A stretch of 64,000 nt of DNA from Sphingomonas hengshuiensis (GTDB lineage Bacteria > Pseudomonadota > Alphaproteobacteria > Sphingomonadales > Sphingomonadaceae): contig NZ_CP010836.1 in NCBI RefSeq assembly GCF_000935025.1, positions 744,001-808,000 of the forward strand. The letters run 5' to 3'. Of this stretch, positions 28,171-38,051 are shown piece after piece (the first letter of the stretch is position 1; each line of letters opens with the position of its first letter). The notes under the pieces are model-generated. The model worked only from the letters and a program-made list of their open reading frames with translations, was not told the origin of the DNA and ran no database searches. The position numbers and the translations under genes were made by a program.

Positions 28171-28496
28171 CGCTTAGCACCCATGTCCTCGACACCACGC
28201 ATGGCCGCCCCGCGGCGGGCGTCGCGCTGCGGCTGCAAAGGGGCGATGCGCTGCTGTTCGAAGGCGTGACCGATGCCGATGGCCGCTGCGCCGGCCTGCG
28301 CGACGTCGCGGCTCCGCCCGGCGCGTACCGGCTCGAATTCGCCGTCGCAGACTATTTCCGCGCGGCGGGGGTGGCGCTACCCGAGCCGCCGTTCCTTGAC
28401 CGCGTCGGGATCGACTTCGGGATCGCCGGGAACGGGCATTATCATGTGCCGCTGCTCGTTTCGCCGTTCGGCTATTCGACCTATCGGGGCAGCTGA
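28167..28496 (+). CDS. uraH: 5-hydroxyisourate hydrolase
   Basis: A 109-residue transthyretin-like protein that hydrolyses 5-hydroxyisourate to OHCU. The N-terminal LSTHVLDTTHGRPAAGV (catalytic His), the central arginine-containing strand and the invariant C-terminal YRGS are all present, which separates it from hormone-binding transthyretin. It starts at 28167 with ATGA overlap to the FAD enzyme; nine upstream in-frame bases (MAAR) are unlikely to be used. No signal peptide is present, so it acts in the cytoplasm. The next gene starts one base after its stop. Confidence 0.95.
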   Translation: MTLSTHVLDTTHGRPAAGVALRLQRGDALLFEGVTDADGRCAGLRDVAAPPGAYRLEFAVADYFRAAGVALPEPPFLDRVGIDFGIAGNGHYHVPLLVSPFGYSTYRGS

Positions 28497-28497
28497 G

Positions 28498-29919
28498 ATG
28501 GACAATGCCATCCGCTTCCTGCTCGACGGCGAAGTGATCGCGATCGAGGCGCCCGACCCCACCGGCACGCTGCTCGACCTGTTGCGCTATCGGATGCGGC
28601 GCACCGGCACCAAGGAAGGCTGTGCCGAGGGCGATTGCGGGGCATGCACCGTTGCGCTGGGCAGCCTGCACGGCGACACCGTGCGCTGGCGTGCAGTCAA
28701 TGCGTGCATCCTGTTCCTGCCGATGCTCGACGGCAAGGCGCTGATCACCGTGGAGAGCCTTTCGAAAGGCGGCGCGCTCCACCCGATCCAGCGGGCGCTG
28801 GCGGATGGCTATGGCTCGCAATGCGGCTTCTGCACGCCGGGCTTCGTGATGTCGCTCTATGCGCGCAGCATCGCCGCCGAGGGGACTGAGGACCTGCCGG
28901 TGGGCGACGTGCTCGCGGGCAATCTGTGCCGCTGCACGGGCTATGGACCGATCCTCGCGGTCGGGGAGGCGCACCCGCCCGCGGCCCCCGCGGCGGACCC
29001 GGCGCTCGTCGTCGCGCTGAGGGGGCTCCAGCGCGACGCGCCGCTGACGTTGCGCCACCCCGGACGCACGGCGTTCGTCCCGCGCACCTCGGACGAGCTG
29101 TCCGCCTTCGTCGCCGACAATCCGGCGGCGCGGATCGTCGCGGGTGCCACCGATGTCGGGCTGTGGGTCACGAAGCAGCTGCGCGAGATCGACAGCCTCG
29201 TCTTCGTCGGCGACGTCGCGGACCTGAAGATCATCGACGAGACGCCCGACGGCATCACGCTGGGCGCCAATGTCCGCTATAGCGAGGCGCGTGCGGCGCT
29301 GGCGCGGCTTCACCCCGATCTGGGCGAGCTGGTGCGGCGGATCGGCGGGCTCCAGGTCCGCAACGCCGGGACGATCGGCGGCAACATCGCCAACGGCTCC
29401 CCGATCGGCGACATGCCACCCGCACTCATCGCGCTCGGTGCCACGCTGACGTTGCGCCACGGCGACGCGCGCCGCACGCTGCCGCTCGCGGATTTCTTCC
29501 TCGCCTATGGCAGGCAGGATCGCGTGCCCGGCGAATGGGTGGAGCGCATCCATATCCCGCAGCCCCCGCCCGGCGCGCTGCTGCGCATCGTCAAACTGTC
29601 GAAGCGGTTCGACAGCGACATCTCCAGCCTGTGCGCCGCGTTCCTGCTGCCGATCGCGGATGGCAGGATCGGCGCGGCGCGCGTGGCGTTCGGCGGGATG
29701 GCGGGCATTCCGTCGCGCGCGCCGGCGTGCGAGGCGGCGCTCAGCGGCCAACCCTGGAGCGCGCAGACCCTCGACGCTGCGGCAGAGGCGCTGCGCGACG
29801 ATTTCGCGCCGCTCGACGATCTGCGCGGGTCCGCCGAGTATCGCCTCGCCGCCGCGGGCAATCTGTTGCGCCGGCTGTGGCACGAGCAGGCCGACATCCC
29901 GGCGCTCGCGCATGTCTGA
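28498..29919 (+). CDS. xdhA: Xanthine dehydrogenase small subunit (2Fe-2S and FAD)
   Basis: A 473-residue electron-transfer subunit. The N-terminal domain carries the plant-type cluster GCAEGDCGACTVAL with a further cysteine in NACILF; the second cluster is QCGFCTPGFVM and NLCRCTGYGPI (residues ~105-155). The FAD domain follows: RIVAGATDVGLWV, then RNAGTIGGNIANGSPIGDMPPALIALG (~285-315), the canonical flavin-binding loops. Together with XdhB it oxidises hypoxanthine and xanthine to urate, passing electrons to NAD+. It is one base after uraH and overlaps xdhB by eight bases. Confidence 0.96.
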   Translation: MDNAIRFLLDGEVIAIEAPDPTGTLLDLLRYRMRRTGTKEGCAEGDCGACTVALGSLHGDTVRWRAVNACILFLPMLDGKALITVESLSKGGALHPIQRALADGYGSQCGFCTPGFVMSLYARSIAAEGTEDLPVGDVLAGNLCRCTGYGPILAVGEAHPPAAPAADPALVVALRGLQRDAPLTLRHPGRTAFVPRTSDELSAFVADNPAARIVAGATDVGLWVTKQLREIDSLVFVGDVADLKIIDETPDGITLGANVRYSEARAALARLHPDLGELVRRIGGLQVRNAGTIGGNIANGSPIGDMPPALIALGATLTLRHGDARRTLPLADFFLAYGRQDRVPGEWVERIHIPQPPPGALLRIVKLSKRFDSDISSLCAAFLLPIADGRIGAARVAFGGMAGIPSRAPACEAALSGQPWSAQTLDAAAEALRDDFAPLDDLRGSAEYRLAAAGNLLRRLWHEQADIPALAHV

Positions 29920-32221
29920 GGGCGATCCGATGCCGCCCGGCGCGGTCCACCGCTCGCTGCCGCACGACAGCGCCGACCTCCATGTCGCGGGCACGGCGCT
30001 CTATGTCGACGACCTGCCCGAGCCGCCGGGGCTGCTCCACTGCGCCTTCGGCCACGCGACCGATGGCCATGGCCGGCTGGTCGCGCTCGATCTCGACGCG
30101 GTGCGCGCGGCGCCCGGCGTGGTCGCGGTCTATACCGCCGCCGATATTCCCGGCGACAATGACGTCAGCCCGGTGGCGGGCGACGACCGACTGCTCGCCG
30201 AGGCCGAAATACTCTATCCCGGCCAACCGCTGTTCCTGGTCGCCGCAACCAGCACGCGCGCCGCCCGCGCCGCCGCGCGCCTGGGCCGGGCGGTGATCGA
30301 GCCGCTGCCCGCGCTCGTGACCATCGCCGATGCGATCGCCGCCAATTCGCTGATCGAGCCGACCCAGGTCATGCGCCGCGGCGACGCCGATGCCGCGCTG
30401 TTCGCTGCGGCGCACCGCATCGCGGGCCGGGTCGAGATGGGCGGGCAGGAGCATTTCTACCTGGAGGGACAGGCGGCGCTCGCCACCCCGGGCGAGCAGG
30501 GGGAGATCCACATCCTCAGTTCGACGCAGCACCCCAGCGAGATCCAGCACCTGGTCGCGAAGATGCTCGGGCGCGCGCACGCCGACATCACCGTCGAGGT
30601 CCGGCGGATGGGCGGTGCGTTCGGCGGCAAGGAGACCCAGGCCGCCGCCTTCGCCGCCGCCGCCGCGCTGGTCGCCGCCACCACCGGGCGCGCGGCGAAG
30701 TTCCGCGCGGCTCGCGACGACGACATGGTCGCTACCGGCAAGCGCCACGAATTCGAAATTCGCTATGACGTGGGGTTCGACGATGCGGGCCGGATCGAGG
30801 GCATCCGCCTCGACCTCGCCTCGCGCTGCGGCGCCACCGCCGATCTGTCGCCCGCGATCAACGACCGCGCGATGTTCCATTCGGACAATTGCTATTTCCT
30901 GCCCGCGGTCGAGATCGTCAGCCGCCGGCTGAAGACGCACACCGTCTCGAACACCGCGTTCCGCGGCTTTGGCGGGCCGCAGGGGATGCTGGGAATCGAG
31001 CGCGTGATGGACGCGATCGCCGCGCATCTGGGGCACGATCCGCTCGCGGTGCGCCGGGCCAATTTCTATGGTCCGGGCCGCGACACTACGCCCTATCACA
31101 TGCGGGTCGAGGACAATGTCGCGCCCGAGCTTGTCGGGGCGCTCGCCGACCGTGCCGGCTATGACCGCCGCCGTGCCGATGTCGCAGCGTTCAATGCCGC
31201 CAGCCCGGTGGTCAAGAAGGGGCTGGCGCTGACTCCGGTGAAGTTCGGGATCAGCTTCACCACCACGCATCTCAACCAGGCCGGGGCGCTGGTGCTCGTC
31301 TACGCCGACGGCTCGATCCATCTCAACCATGGCGGCACCGAGATGGGGCAGGGGCTCCACACCAAGATCGCGCAGATCGTCGCCGACGTGTTCGCCGTGC
31401 CGGTCGACGTCGTGAAGGTCTCGGCGACGCGCACCGACAAGGTGCCCAACACCTCGGCCACCGCCGCCTCCTCGGGCGCGGACCTCAACGGCATGGCTGC
31501 GTACAACGCCGCGAATACGATCCGCGACCGCCTCGCCGCTTTCGCCGCGGGCAGGTTCGGCGTCGCTGCGGCGGACGTGCGCTTCACGCGCGGCGGCGTG
31601 ATCGCGGGCGGCGACGTGGTGGCGTTCGCCAGCCTGTGCCGGATGGCGCATTTGGGGCGCGTCTCGCTGGCGTCGACGGGCTTCTACGCCACCCCCGACA
31701 TCCATTATGACCGCGCCACCCACACCGGACGCCCGTTCCTCTACTTCGCCTATGGCGCCGCGCTCAGCGAAGTCGCGATCGATACGCTTACCGGCGAGCA
31801 CCGTGTGCTGGCGGTCGACATCCTCCACGATGTCGGTCGCTCGCTGAACCCCGCGATAGACCTTGGCCAGATCGAGGGCGGGTTCATCCAGGGTATGGGC
31901 TGGCTCACGACCGAGGAGCTGGTCTATGATGATTGCGGGCGGCTGCGCACCCATGCGCCGTCGACCTACAAGATCCCGACCGCCAACGATCGCCCGCGCC
32001 ACATGCAGGTCGAGATATGGGAGCGCGGGCACAACGCCGCGCCGACCATCCATCGATCGAAGGCCGTTGGCGAGCCTCCCTTCATGCTCGCCCTCTCGGT
32101 GTTCAGCGCGCTGACCGCCGCAGTCGCCGCCGCGGTGCCGGGCAAGGGGATGCCGACGCTCGACGCCCCCGCCACCCCCGAGCGCGTCCTTGCCGCGCTG
32201 CGCGACCTCCGCGCGCGATGA
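29912..32221 (+). CDS. xdhB: Xanthine dehydrogenase large subunit (molybdopterin)
   Basis: A 769-residue molybdenum subunit. It contains GTALYVDDLPEPPGLLHCAFG at the N-terminus, MGGAFGGKETQ and TAFRGFGGPQGM as cofactor loops, MGQGLHTKIAQI, and the C-terminal SKAVGEPPFMLALSV with the catalytic glutamate of the xanthine oxidase family. The arginine and glutamate pattern around RGFGGPQG follows xanthine rather than aldehyde oxidases, in agreement with the flanking purine genes. The start at 29912 overlaps xdhA, and the stop overlaps xdhC as ATGA, so the three subunits are made in balance. Confidence 0.96.
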   Translation: MSEGDPMPPGAVHRSLPHDSADLHVAGTALYVDDLPEPPGLLHCAFGHATDGHGRLVALDLDAVRAAPGVVAVYTAADIPGDNDVSPVAGDDRLLAEAEILYPGQPLFLVAATSTRAARAAARLGRAVIEPLPALVTIADAIAANSLIEPTQVMRRGDADAALFAAAHRIAGRVEMGGQEHFYLEGQAALATPGEQGEIHILSSTQHPSEIQHLVAKMLGRAHADITVEVRRMGGAFGGKETQAAAFAAAAALVAATTGRAAKFRAARDDDMVATGKRHEFEIRYDVGFDDAGRIEGIRLDLASRCGATADLSPAINDRAMFHSDNCYFLPAVEIVSRRLKTHTVSNTAFRGFGGPQGMLGIERVMDAIAAHLGHDPLAVRRANFYGPGRDTTPYHMRVEDNVAPELVGALADRAGYDRRRADVAAFNAASPVVKKGLALTPVKFGISFTTTHLNQAGALVLVYADGSIHLNHGGTEMGQGLHTKIAQIVADVFAVPVDVVKVSATRTDKVPNTSATAASSGADLNGMAAYNAANTIRDRLAAFAAGRFGVAAADVRFTRGGVIAGGDVVAFASLCRMAHLGRVSLASTGFYATPDIHYDRATHTGRPFLYFAYGAALSEVAIDTLTGEHRVLAVDILHDVGRSLNPAIDLGQIEGGFIQGMGWLTTEELVYDDCGRLRTHAPSTYKIPTANDRPRHMQVEIWERGHNAAPTIHRSKAVGEPPFMLALSVFSALTAAVAAAVPGKGMPTLDAPATPERVLAALRDLRAR

Positions 32222-33147
32222 CCGAGTGGCTGGAGGCGTTGCGCGCGGTGCGCGGGCGCGAGCCGGTGGCGCTCGTCACGATCCTGTCGACCGAAGGCTC
32301 GTCGCCGCGCGGGGCAGGCACGCGGATGGCCGTCACTGCGGGCGATGCCGCGGGCACGATCGGCGGCGGCGCGCTCGAACTGCGCGCGACCGAGCAGGCG
32401 CGCGCGATCCTGGCGCAGCCGCCGGGCACGTGGCGCGTGCAGGATTGGCCGCTCGGGCCGTTGCTCGGGCAATGCTGTGGCGGGCAGGTGCGGTTGCTGG
32501 TCGAGCATGTCGAAGCCGATCCTGCGCAATGGGACTGGGCCGAAGCTCTCGGGCGCGGCGAGCCGGTGGTCGCGCGTTTCGGAGGCGATGCGGCGCCGAT
32601 CCTGCGCACCGCTGCCGAAGCTGGGGCGGGCGTCGAGCCGCCGGCGCCGCCGCGCGGGCCCAGGCCGGGCGAGGGCACCGCTTTCGTCGAGCCGGGCGAT
32701 CACGGCGCGCACCGGCCGCTGATGATGTTCGGCGCGGGGCATGTCGGCGTGGCGATCGCGCAGCGGTTACCGCGGCTGCCCTTCAGGCTTGCCTGGTTCG
32801 ATACCCGCGACAATCGCGGCTTTCCCGGCGTGTCGGTGCAGGACGAAGCGGCGCTGGTCGCGTGCGCGGGCGATGCCGCGCCGGGCGCGGCGGTGCTGAT
32901 CTTCACGCACGATCATGGCCTCGACTATCGGCTCGCCGCCGCCGCGCTGCGCTCGCAGGCCGGATTTGTCGGGCTGATCGGGTCGCAGACCAAGCGTGCG
33001 CGCTTCCTCTCGCGGCTCGCTGCCGAGGGAGTCGATACCGCGCGGCTTACCTGCCCGATCGGGTTGCCCGGCATCGTCGACAAGCGCCCCGACGTGATCG
33101 CGATATCCGTGATCGCGCAGTTGCTCGCGCTGGATAGTGCCGCATGA
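32218..33147 (+). CDS. xdhC: Xanthine dehydrogenase maturation factor XdhC
   Basis: A 309-residue chaperone that binds molybdenum cofactor, helps its sulfuration and inserts it into XdhB. The N-terminal domain has VTILSTEGSSPRGAGTRMAV and GTIGGGALE, and LGQCCGGQVRLL supplies the cysteine pair that contacts the cofactor. A Rossmann-like C-terminal domain begins PLMMFGAGHVGVAIAQ (~177) and ends in LIGSQTKRARF. It is not part of the final enzyme. It is coupled by four-base overlaps to both xdhB and guaD. Confidence 0.95.
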   Translation: MTEWLEALRAVRGREPVALVTILSTEGSSPRGAGTRMAVTAGDAAGTIGGGALELRATEQARAILAQPPGTWRVQDWPLGPLLGQCCGGQVRLLVEHVEADPAQWDWAEALGRGEPVVARFGGDAAPILRTAAEAGAGVEPPAPPRGPRPGEGTAFVEPGDHGAHRPLMMFGAGHVGVAIAQRLPRLPFRLAWFDTRDNRGFPGVSVQDEAALVACAGDAAPGAAVLIFTHDHGLDYRLAAAALRSQAGFVGLIGSQTKRARFLSRLAAEGVDTARLTCPIGLPGIVDKRPDVIAISVIAQLLALDSAA

Positions 33148-34424
33148 AGGCGTTTCGCGGCGAAATTCTCAGCGTTCCCGACGATCCCGCCCGTGCGGGG
33201 CCGGAGGCGATCCGGCATTTCGCCGATGGGCTGCTCGTGGTCGAGGACGGGCTGGTCGTCGCGTGCGGATCGCATGCCGAGCTTGCCAACGCCTTCGCCA
33301 CGGTGCCGGTCGAGGCGCTGTCCGGGCTGATCGTCCCCGGTTTCGTCGATGCGCATGTCCATTATCCGCAGACCGATCGCATCGCGTCGCATGGCGAACA
33401 ACTGCTCGAATGGCTCGATCGGCACATCTTTCCCGCCGAACAGGCGTTCGCCGATCGCGCGCACGCCGATGGCGTCGCGGCCTTCTTCCTCGACGAATTG
33501 CTGCGCAACGGCACCACCAGCGCGCTGGTGTTCGCGACCGTCCATGCCGCGTCGGTCGACGCATTGTTCGATGCGGCGCTGGCGCGCGACATGCGGATTA
33601 TCTCGGGCAAGGTGTTGATGGACCTCGGCCCGCCGGGCCTGTCCGACACGCCCGAACAGGGCCGCGCGGAGAGCGAGGCGCTGATCGCGCGATGGCGCGG
33701 GCGCGGGCGGCTTGGCTATGCGGTGACGCCACGCTTCGCGCTGACCTCGTCCGACGCGCAACTGACCGGCGCGGGCGAACTGCTCGCCGCGCATCCCGAC
33801 GCGCTGATGCACACGCATCTCTCCGAGAATCCCGGCGAAATCGCCGCAGTGGCCGGACGTTTCGGCCAGGCGCAGGATTATCTCGACGTCTATGACCGCT
33901 TCGGGCTGGTCGGTCCGCGCTCGGTGTTCGCGCATTGCATCCATATCGACGCGCGGGCGCTGGGACGGATGGCGCAGGCGGGGGCGGGGATCGCATTCTG
34001 CCCGACAAGCAACCTGTTCCTCGGCTCGGGGCTGTTCGATCTGGCCGGCGCCCACCGCCATGGAATCGCAGTCGGAATCGGCACCGACATCGGCGCGGGA
34101 ACCAGCTTCAGCGTGCTCCACACCCTCGGCGAGGCGTATAAGGTGTGCCAGTTGCGCGGGTGCAGCCTCGATCCGTTCCGCGCGCTCCACCTCGCCACTG
34201 CGGGCGGGGCGGCGGTGATGGGGATCGCCCAGCGGGTCGGCGGATTGCTGTCCGGACAGGAGGCGGATTTCGTCGTGCTCGATTGCGCGTCCACCCCGCT
34301 GCTCGCGCGGCGCACCGCAGGGGCCGACCTTCACGACCGGCTGTTCGCACTTCAGATGCTCGGCGACGATCGTGCGATCGGCGCGGTCTATCTGCGCGGT
34401 CGGCTCGCACACCGCAGGGACTGA
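33144..34424 (+). CDS. guaD: Guanine deaminase
   Basis: A 426-residue zinc amidohydrolase converting guanine to xanthine. Ligands are visible in PGFVDAHVHYPQTDR (HxH), MHTHLSENPGE, VFAHCIHID and GIGTDIGAGTSFSVL (final Asp). The LGEAYKVCQLRG segment is typical of GuaD. It is the last gene of the purine operon and feeds xanthine to the dehydrogenase encoded just before it. Its stop lies 40 bases from that of the convergent oxygenase gene at 34465. No adenine deaminase or purine permease is encoded in the operon. Confidence 0.95.
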   Translation: MKAFRGEILSVPDDPARAGPEAIRHFADGLLVVEDGLVVACGSHAELANAFATVPVEALSGLIVPGFVDAHVHYPQTDRIASHGEQLLEWLDRHIFPAEQAFADRAHADGVAAFFLDELLRNGTTSALVFATVHAASVDALFDAALARDMRIISGKVLMDLGPPGLSDTPEQGRAESEALIARWRGRGRLGYAVTPRFALTSSDAQLTGAGELLAAHPDALMHTHLSENPGEIAAVAGRFGQAQDYLDVYDRFGLVGPRSVFAHCIHIDARALGRMAQAGAGIAFCPTSNLFLGSGLFDLAGAHRHGIAVGIGTDIGAGTSFSVLHTLGEAYKVCQLRGCSLDPFRALHLATAGGAAVMGIAQRVGGLLSGQEADFVVLDCASTPLLARRTAGADLHDRLFALQMLGDDRAIGAVYLRGRLAHRRD

Positions 34425-34464
34425 ACCGGGCCGCGCGGGTCCTCGCGGTGCCGATGGGACCGGC

Positions 34465-35439
34465 TCAACGGTCTTTGCGGAACGCGTACGTCGCGTCGAG
34501 CCGCTCGGTCAGATATTGCGCCGTGGTCACCGGCGGATAGCGCGCCGGGCGATCGGGGCTCTGGCAGGTCGGCAGGCATTCGATGACTGCATCGGGATTG
34601 GGATCGAAGAAGAACGCGACCGAATAACGCTCGCGTCCGCTGATGTTGGCGACGCGGTGCGGCGTCGAGACATAGACGTCGTTGCTCCACCGCATCAGGC
34701 AATCGCCGATGTTGCACACATAGGTGTCCGGGATCGGCGGTGCGGAGACCCATTGGCCGGCGCGGGTGCGCACTTCGAGCCCGCCGACCGCGTCCTGCGA
34801 CAACAGCGTCAGATTTCCATAATCGGTGTGCGCCCCGGCGCCATAGCGGCTGCCGTCGAATATGCCGGGATGCGGCGGATAGCGCAGCAGCCGCAGCGTC
34901 GCGAGCGGACGATCGACCTTGTCGGCGAAAAAGCCGGGCGGCAGCCCGAGATCGAGCGCGAAGGCGGTATGGATGCGCTCCGACAGGCGCCGCATCGCTC
35001 CGTAATAGCCGAGCATCGCGGCGCGGAAGCCCGGCAGATCGGGCCATTGGTTGCGCCCGACCGACGGCATCGCCGGATCGGTGACTTCGCCCGGCTCCGG
35101 GTCGCGCCCGATGTTGAATGCCTCTTTGGCGTCGGAAAGCTTGCTGGGATCGAGGCTTTCGGATTCCATTCCGGCATAGCCGCGATTGTTCATCGAATTG
35201 GCGATCGTCAGCGCGCTCTTCTGGGCGAGCGGCAGCGCGAAGAATGCCGCCGAGCGCGCGTAGATGTCCTCCAGCATCGCGTGCGAAATGCCGTGGTCGC
35301 GGATATAGAAGAACCCGATCGTGCGGCACGCCCGCCCGATCTCCGCCGCGACATGCGCGAGCCCCTCCGGCCCTTCGCCCAGCGGGGACAGATCGATAAC
35401 CGGAAGCGATTCGAGTGCAACAGACGCCGTGGCGGTCAT
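34465..35439 (-). CDS. 2-oxoglutarate/Fe(II) oxygenase, isopenicillin-N-synthase-like (paralogue 1)
   Basis: A 324-residue non-heme iron oxygenase. The N-terminal DIOX_N-type block is LPVIDLSPLGEG and GRACRTIGFFYIRDHGI. The double-stranded beta helix gives iron ligands H204, D206 (GAGAHTDYG) and H261 (STPHRV), with the 2-oxoglutarate-binding R271-x-S273. Family members hydroxylate, demethylate or cyclise small molecules, so the substrate must be sought from context. It is the last gene of a minus-strand unit with a TonB receptor, a second paralogue and an ABC importer. In this genome region it faces the purine operon, which makes a modified purine or other N-rich compound a possible but unproved substrate. 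Confidence 0.88.
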   Translation of the reverse strand: MTATASVALESLPVIDLSPLGEGPEGLAHVAAEIGRACRTIGFFYIRDHGISHAMLEDIYARSAAFFALPLAQKSALTIANSMNNRGYAGMESESLDPSKLSDAKEAFNIGRDPEPGEVTDPAMPSVGRNQWPDLPGFRAAMLGYYGAMRRLSERIHTAFALDLGLPPGFFADKVDRPLATLRLLRYPPHPGIFDGSRYGAGAHTDYGNLTLLSQDAVGGLEVRTRAGQWVSAPPIPDTYVCNIGDCLMRWSNDVYVSTPHRVANISGRERYSVAFFFDPNPDAVIECLPTCQSPDRPARYPPVTTAQYLTERLDATYAFRKDR

Positions 35440-35502
35440 CCCGCTCCCTCTCTAAAACATATATTGTGCGGCGGGGCCCGCGCGGCCCCGCCGCCGCCGG
35501 TC

Positions 35503-37902
35503 TCAAAAGCGCGCAGTGACCTTGAAGATCGCGGTCCGGCCTTCGCCCGGCATGGCCGACCCCTCGGTCTCGGTGCTGCGCTGCGGGATGTAGTATCTCT
35601 GGTCGAGGATGTTGTTGACGTTGACTGCGAAGCGCAGCTTGCCGACGTCGTAATGGACCGATCCGCGCAGCAGGAAGTAGCTCGGGAACACGACCGCGCC
35701 GGGAAGATGGCCGCTGGTCTCGTCGACCCAATTGCCGCCGAGCGTCGCGCCCATGCCGTTGCCGACTTCGTAATTGCCGAACAACCCGAACACATATTCA
35801 GGCTGCGTCCGGTCGGTATAACCGGTCGACAGGCCCGGAAAGCCTGCGGTCGAGGCCTGGTAGATCAGGCCCCAGCCATCGGTGTTGGCCAGCCCGAAAT
35901 TGGCCGGGGTCACGACCAGAAAAGACCCCCCGGCGATCTTCGTCTTCTGTTTGGTGGCGACGGCCGACAGGCCGAAATGGCGGTCGACCGCCCAACGGAG
36001 TTCGCCTTCGAGTCCTTCGGTCTTCGCGCCGACGAAATTGCCGCTGAGCAATTCGGACTGGACGCGCTTCTGGCGATAGGCCGACAGTCCAACGAACAAT
36101 TTGTCGCCGAAGAAGCTGCCCTTGATGCCGGCTTCGGTCAGGTCGGTCGGCGACAGGAAGGTACCATTGCGGACATTGCCCGGCGTAACCGCGCCGCCCT
36201 GCGTGGTCTCCAGCGCATAGGAGCGCCCGCGCGTGACATAAGGGACGACTCCGAACGGCAGGATGTAGCTGACGCTACCCGACCAGCTGACCGCATCCTT
36301 GTTGTTGCTGTAGCTGATGTTGAGCGGCACCGAATAATCGAGCAGCCCGGTGTTGATCGAGCGGACCTGATAATCATCGTAGCGCGCGCCGCCGGTGATC
36401 TTCAGCCCGCCGAATAGCGAGACATCGGCGTTGAAGAACACGCCCATGTCTTCGACGGTCGAGTGATATGCCTGGTCCCATGCTTCGCCGCTGACATAGA
36501 GCGGATTGAAGATCGAATCGGGCGTCGCGCCGACGCTCAGATCCTGCCGGTCGAGCACCAGATAGCCGCGCGCGAAGACATAGCCTTCGGTTGCGGTGTA
36601 GTGCCGATAAGTGGCGCCCGCGACGTAATTGGCGTTGAACCAGGGCGCCGGCGTGATCTTGCCGGTAAGCGAGACCCGCCCTTCGATCGCCTGGTCGCGC
36701 AGCCGCTTGGCGAAACCATAGCCGTTATAGCTGTCGGCGTTCAGGTCGTCGATAAAGCCCTGGATCTTGAGCTTGCCGGGACCGACATCGTGCGAGAGAT
36801 CGACATAGGCGGTCGTCGTCTCGGCATCGCCGAAATCATAGTCCGAAGTGTAGACGGTGCGCCGGTCGAGCTTGACGGTCTTGATCGTCGCCGGATCGAG
36901 CTTGCTGTAATTGTTGACCGCGCCGTAATATTTGGTGACGCCGCCGACCCGGACGATATCCGCCGGCGTGATATAGTTTGCGCCGGGCGAGACGATCTGG
37001 GCGATCGGCGAGCCCGAGATGTAGTTCCCGTTATCGACCAGATCCTGGGTCAGGCGATTGACGCCGGTCGAGCCCTGCATGCCGCTGGCTTTGTAATATT
37101 GCGCGCCGATCGCGATTTCCCAGCCGCCGGGCAATTCCGACGCGAAGCCGATCTGGCCCAGCGTATGTTCGGGTTCGATGCCGTAGAAATAGCGCGAAGC
37201 CTGGACGCGCTCGACATAGAGGTCGATCCCGGCACTATAACCGCCGATCTTGAGCGGCGCGCCATATTCGCCCGAGGCGCGATAATAGCCATAGGTGCCG
37301 ATCGAGCCGACGACTTCGCCCGATGCCTCCTGGCCGTTCATGAAGCGCGTCGCGCGATCCGAACGCGGGCTGAAATTGACATAGCCGCCCGCGCGCCCGG
37401 TGCCATAAGCGGGCGATGCGATGCCGCGCACGATCTCCAGCCCGAGCGCGGATTCGATCGGCGTGACATAGGTGCCCTGGTTCTCCACACGCTTGAAGTC
37501 GCGGAAGAAATTGTCGGCATATTCGCCGCGGACGTTCACCGTCCCGTCCACGCCATAGAAGCTGGCGGTAAACACGCCGGGGGTGACCGCGATCAGATCG
37601 CGTACCGTCGTCAGGCTATACTGGTCGATCATCGCCAGCGAGACGGTGGAGGTCGAGCGCGGGGTCTCGACCTGGCTCTGGCCCAGCCCGAAGGCATCGG
37701 TCTCGGTTGGCAGTATCGCCGATTTACTGCGGCGGCCGGTCACCACCAATATGCCCTGTTCGGGTTGCTCGGCCCCCGACGGAGCGCTTTCGTCCGCGCG
37801 CGCATCGGCGCCCGCGCTCTGCGCGGATGCCGGCATTGCCATAAGCAAAGCGGTAGCGATCGCGGCGCACCCGGCGCCGCGCTGCAGTGTCTCGACCCTC
37901 AT
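35503..37902 (-). CDS. TonB-dependent receptor, siderophore-receptor type
   Basis: A 799-residue outer-membrane receptor. The signal peptide ends near MPASA|QS (residue ~28), and the TonB box region is QGILVVTGRRS. The plug has VETPRSTSTVSLAMIDQY, LIAVTPGVFTASFYG and IVRGIASPAYGTGRAGGYVNF, the layout of siderophore-class receptors. The barrel ends in IFKVTARF. The start at 37902 (MRVETLQRG) follows a CAGGGA ribosome site. It lies between the two 2OG-oxygenase genes on the same strand, 63 bases before paralogue 1, so it probably imports the substrate or an iron chelate related to their reaction. Confidence 0.92.
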   Translation of the reverse strand: MRVETLQRGAGCAAIATALLMAMPASAQSAGADARADESAPSGAEQPEQGILVVTGRRSKSAILPTETDAFGLGQSQVETPRSTSTVSLAMIDQYSLTTVRDLIAVTPGVFTASFYGVDGTVNVRGEYADNFFRDFKRVENQGTYVTPIESALGLEIVRGIASPAYGTGRAGGYVNFSPRSDRATRFMNGQEASGEVVGSIGTYGYYRASGEYGAPLKIGGYSAGIDLYVERVQASRYFYGIEPEHTLGQIGFASELPGGWEIAIGAQYYKASGMQGSTGVNRLTQDLVDNGNYISGSPIAQIVSPGANYITPADIVRVGGVTKYYGAVNNYSKLDPATIKTVKLDRRTVYTSDYDFGDAETTTAYVDLSHDVGPGKLKIQGFIDDLNADSYNGYGFAKRLRDQAIEGRVSLTGKITPAPWFNANYVAGATYRHYTATEGYVFARGYLVLDRQDLSVGATPDSIFNPLYVSGEAWDQAYHSTVEDMGVFFNADVSLFGGLKITGGARYDDYQVRSINTGLLDYSVPLNISYSNNKDAVSWSGSVSYILPFGVVPYVTRGRSYALETTQGGAVTPGNVRNGTFLSPTDLTEAGIKGSFFGDKLFVGLSAYRQKRVQSELLSGNFVGAKTEGLEGELRWAVDRHFGLSAVATKQKTKIAGGSFLVVTPANFGLANTDGWGLIYQASTAGFPGLSTGYTDRTQPEYVFGLFGNYEVGNGMGATLGGNWVDETSGHLPGAVVFPSYFLLRGSVHYDVGKLRFAVNVNNILDQRYYIPQRSTETEGSAMPGEGRTAIFKVTARF

Positions 37903-38051
37903 TTTTTTGCATCCCTGAATTAGTTGCGGCTGCCCAGGCCCGATGCCGGCCCTCTCCCTGAGGTATTCATTCGACAAATCGCATTGTTGGGACTCGATAC
38001 AGGGTCGTGGCCACCAAAATCGCCGTTCCCCGTTTCGTTTACTGCTACGCT

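Noticed and set aside
26303..28496. A classical uricase, PuuD or HpxO within the purine operon
   Set aside because: Each gene was examined and none has those folds; the only oxidase candidate is the FMO-type flavoprotein.
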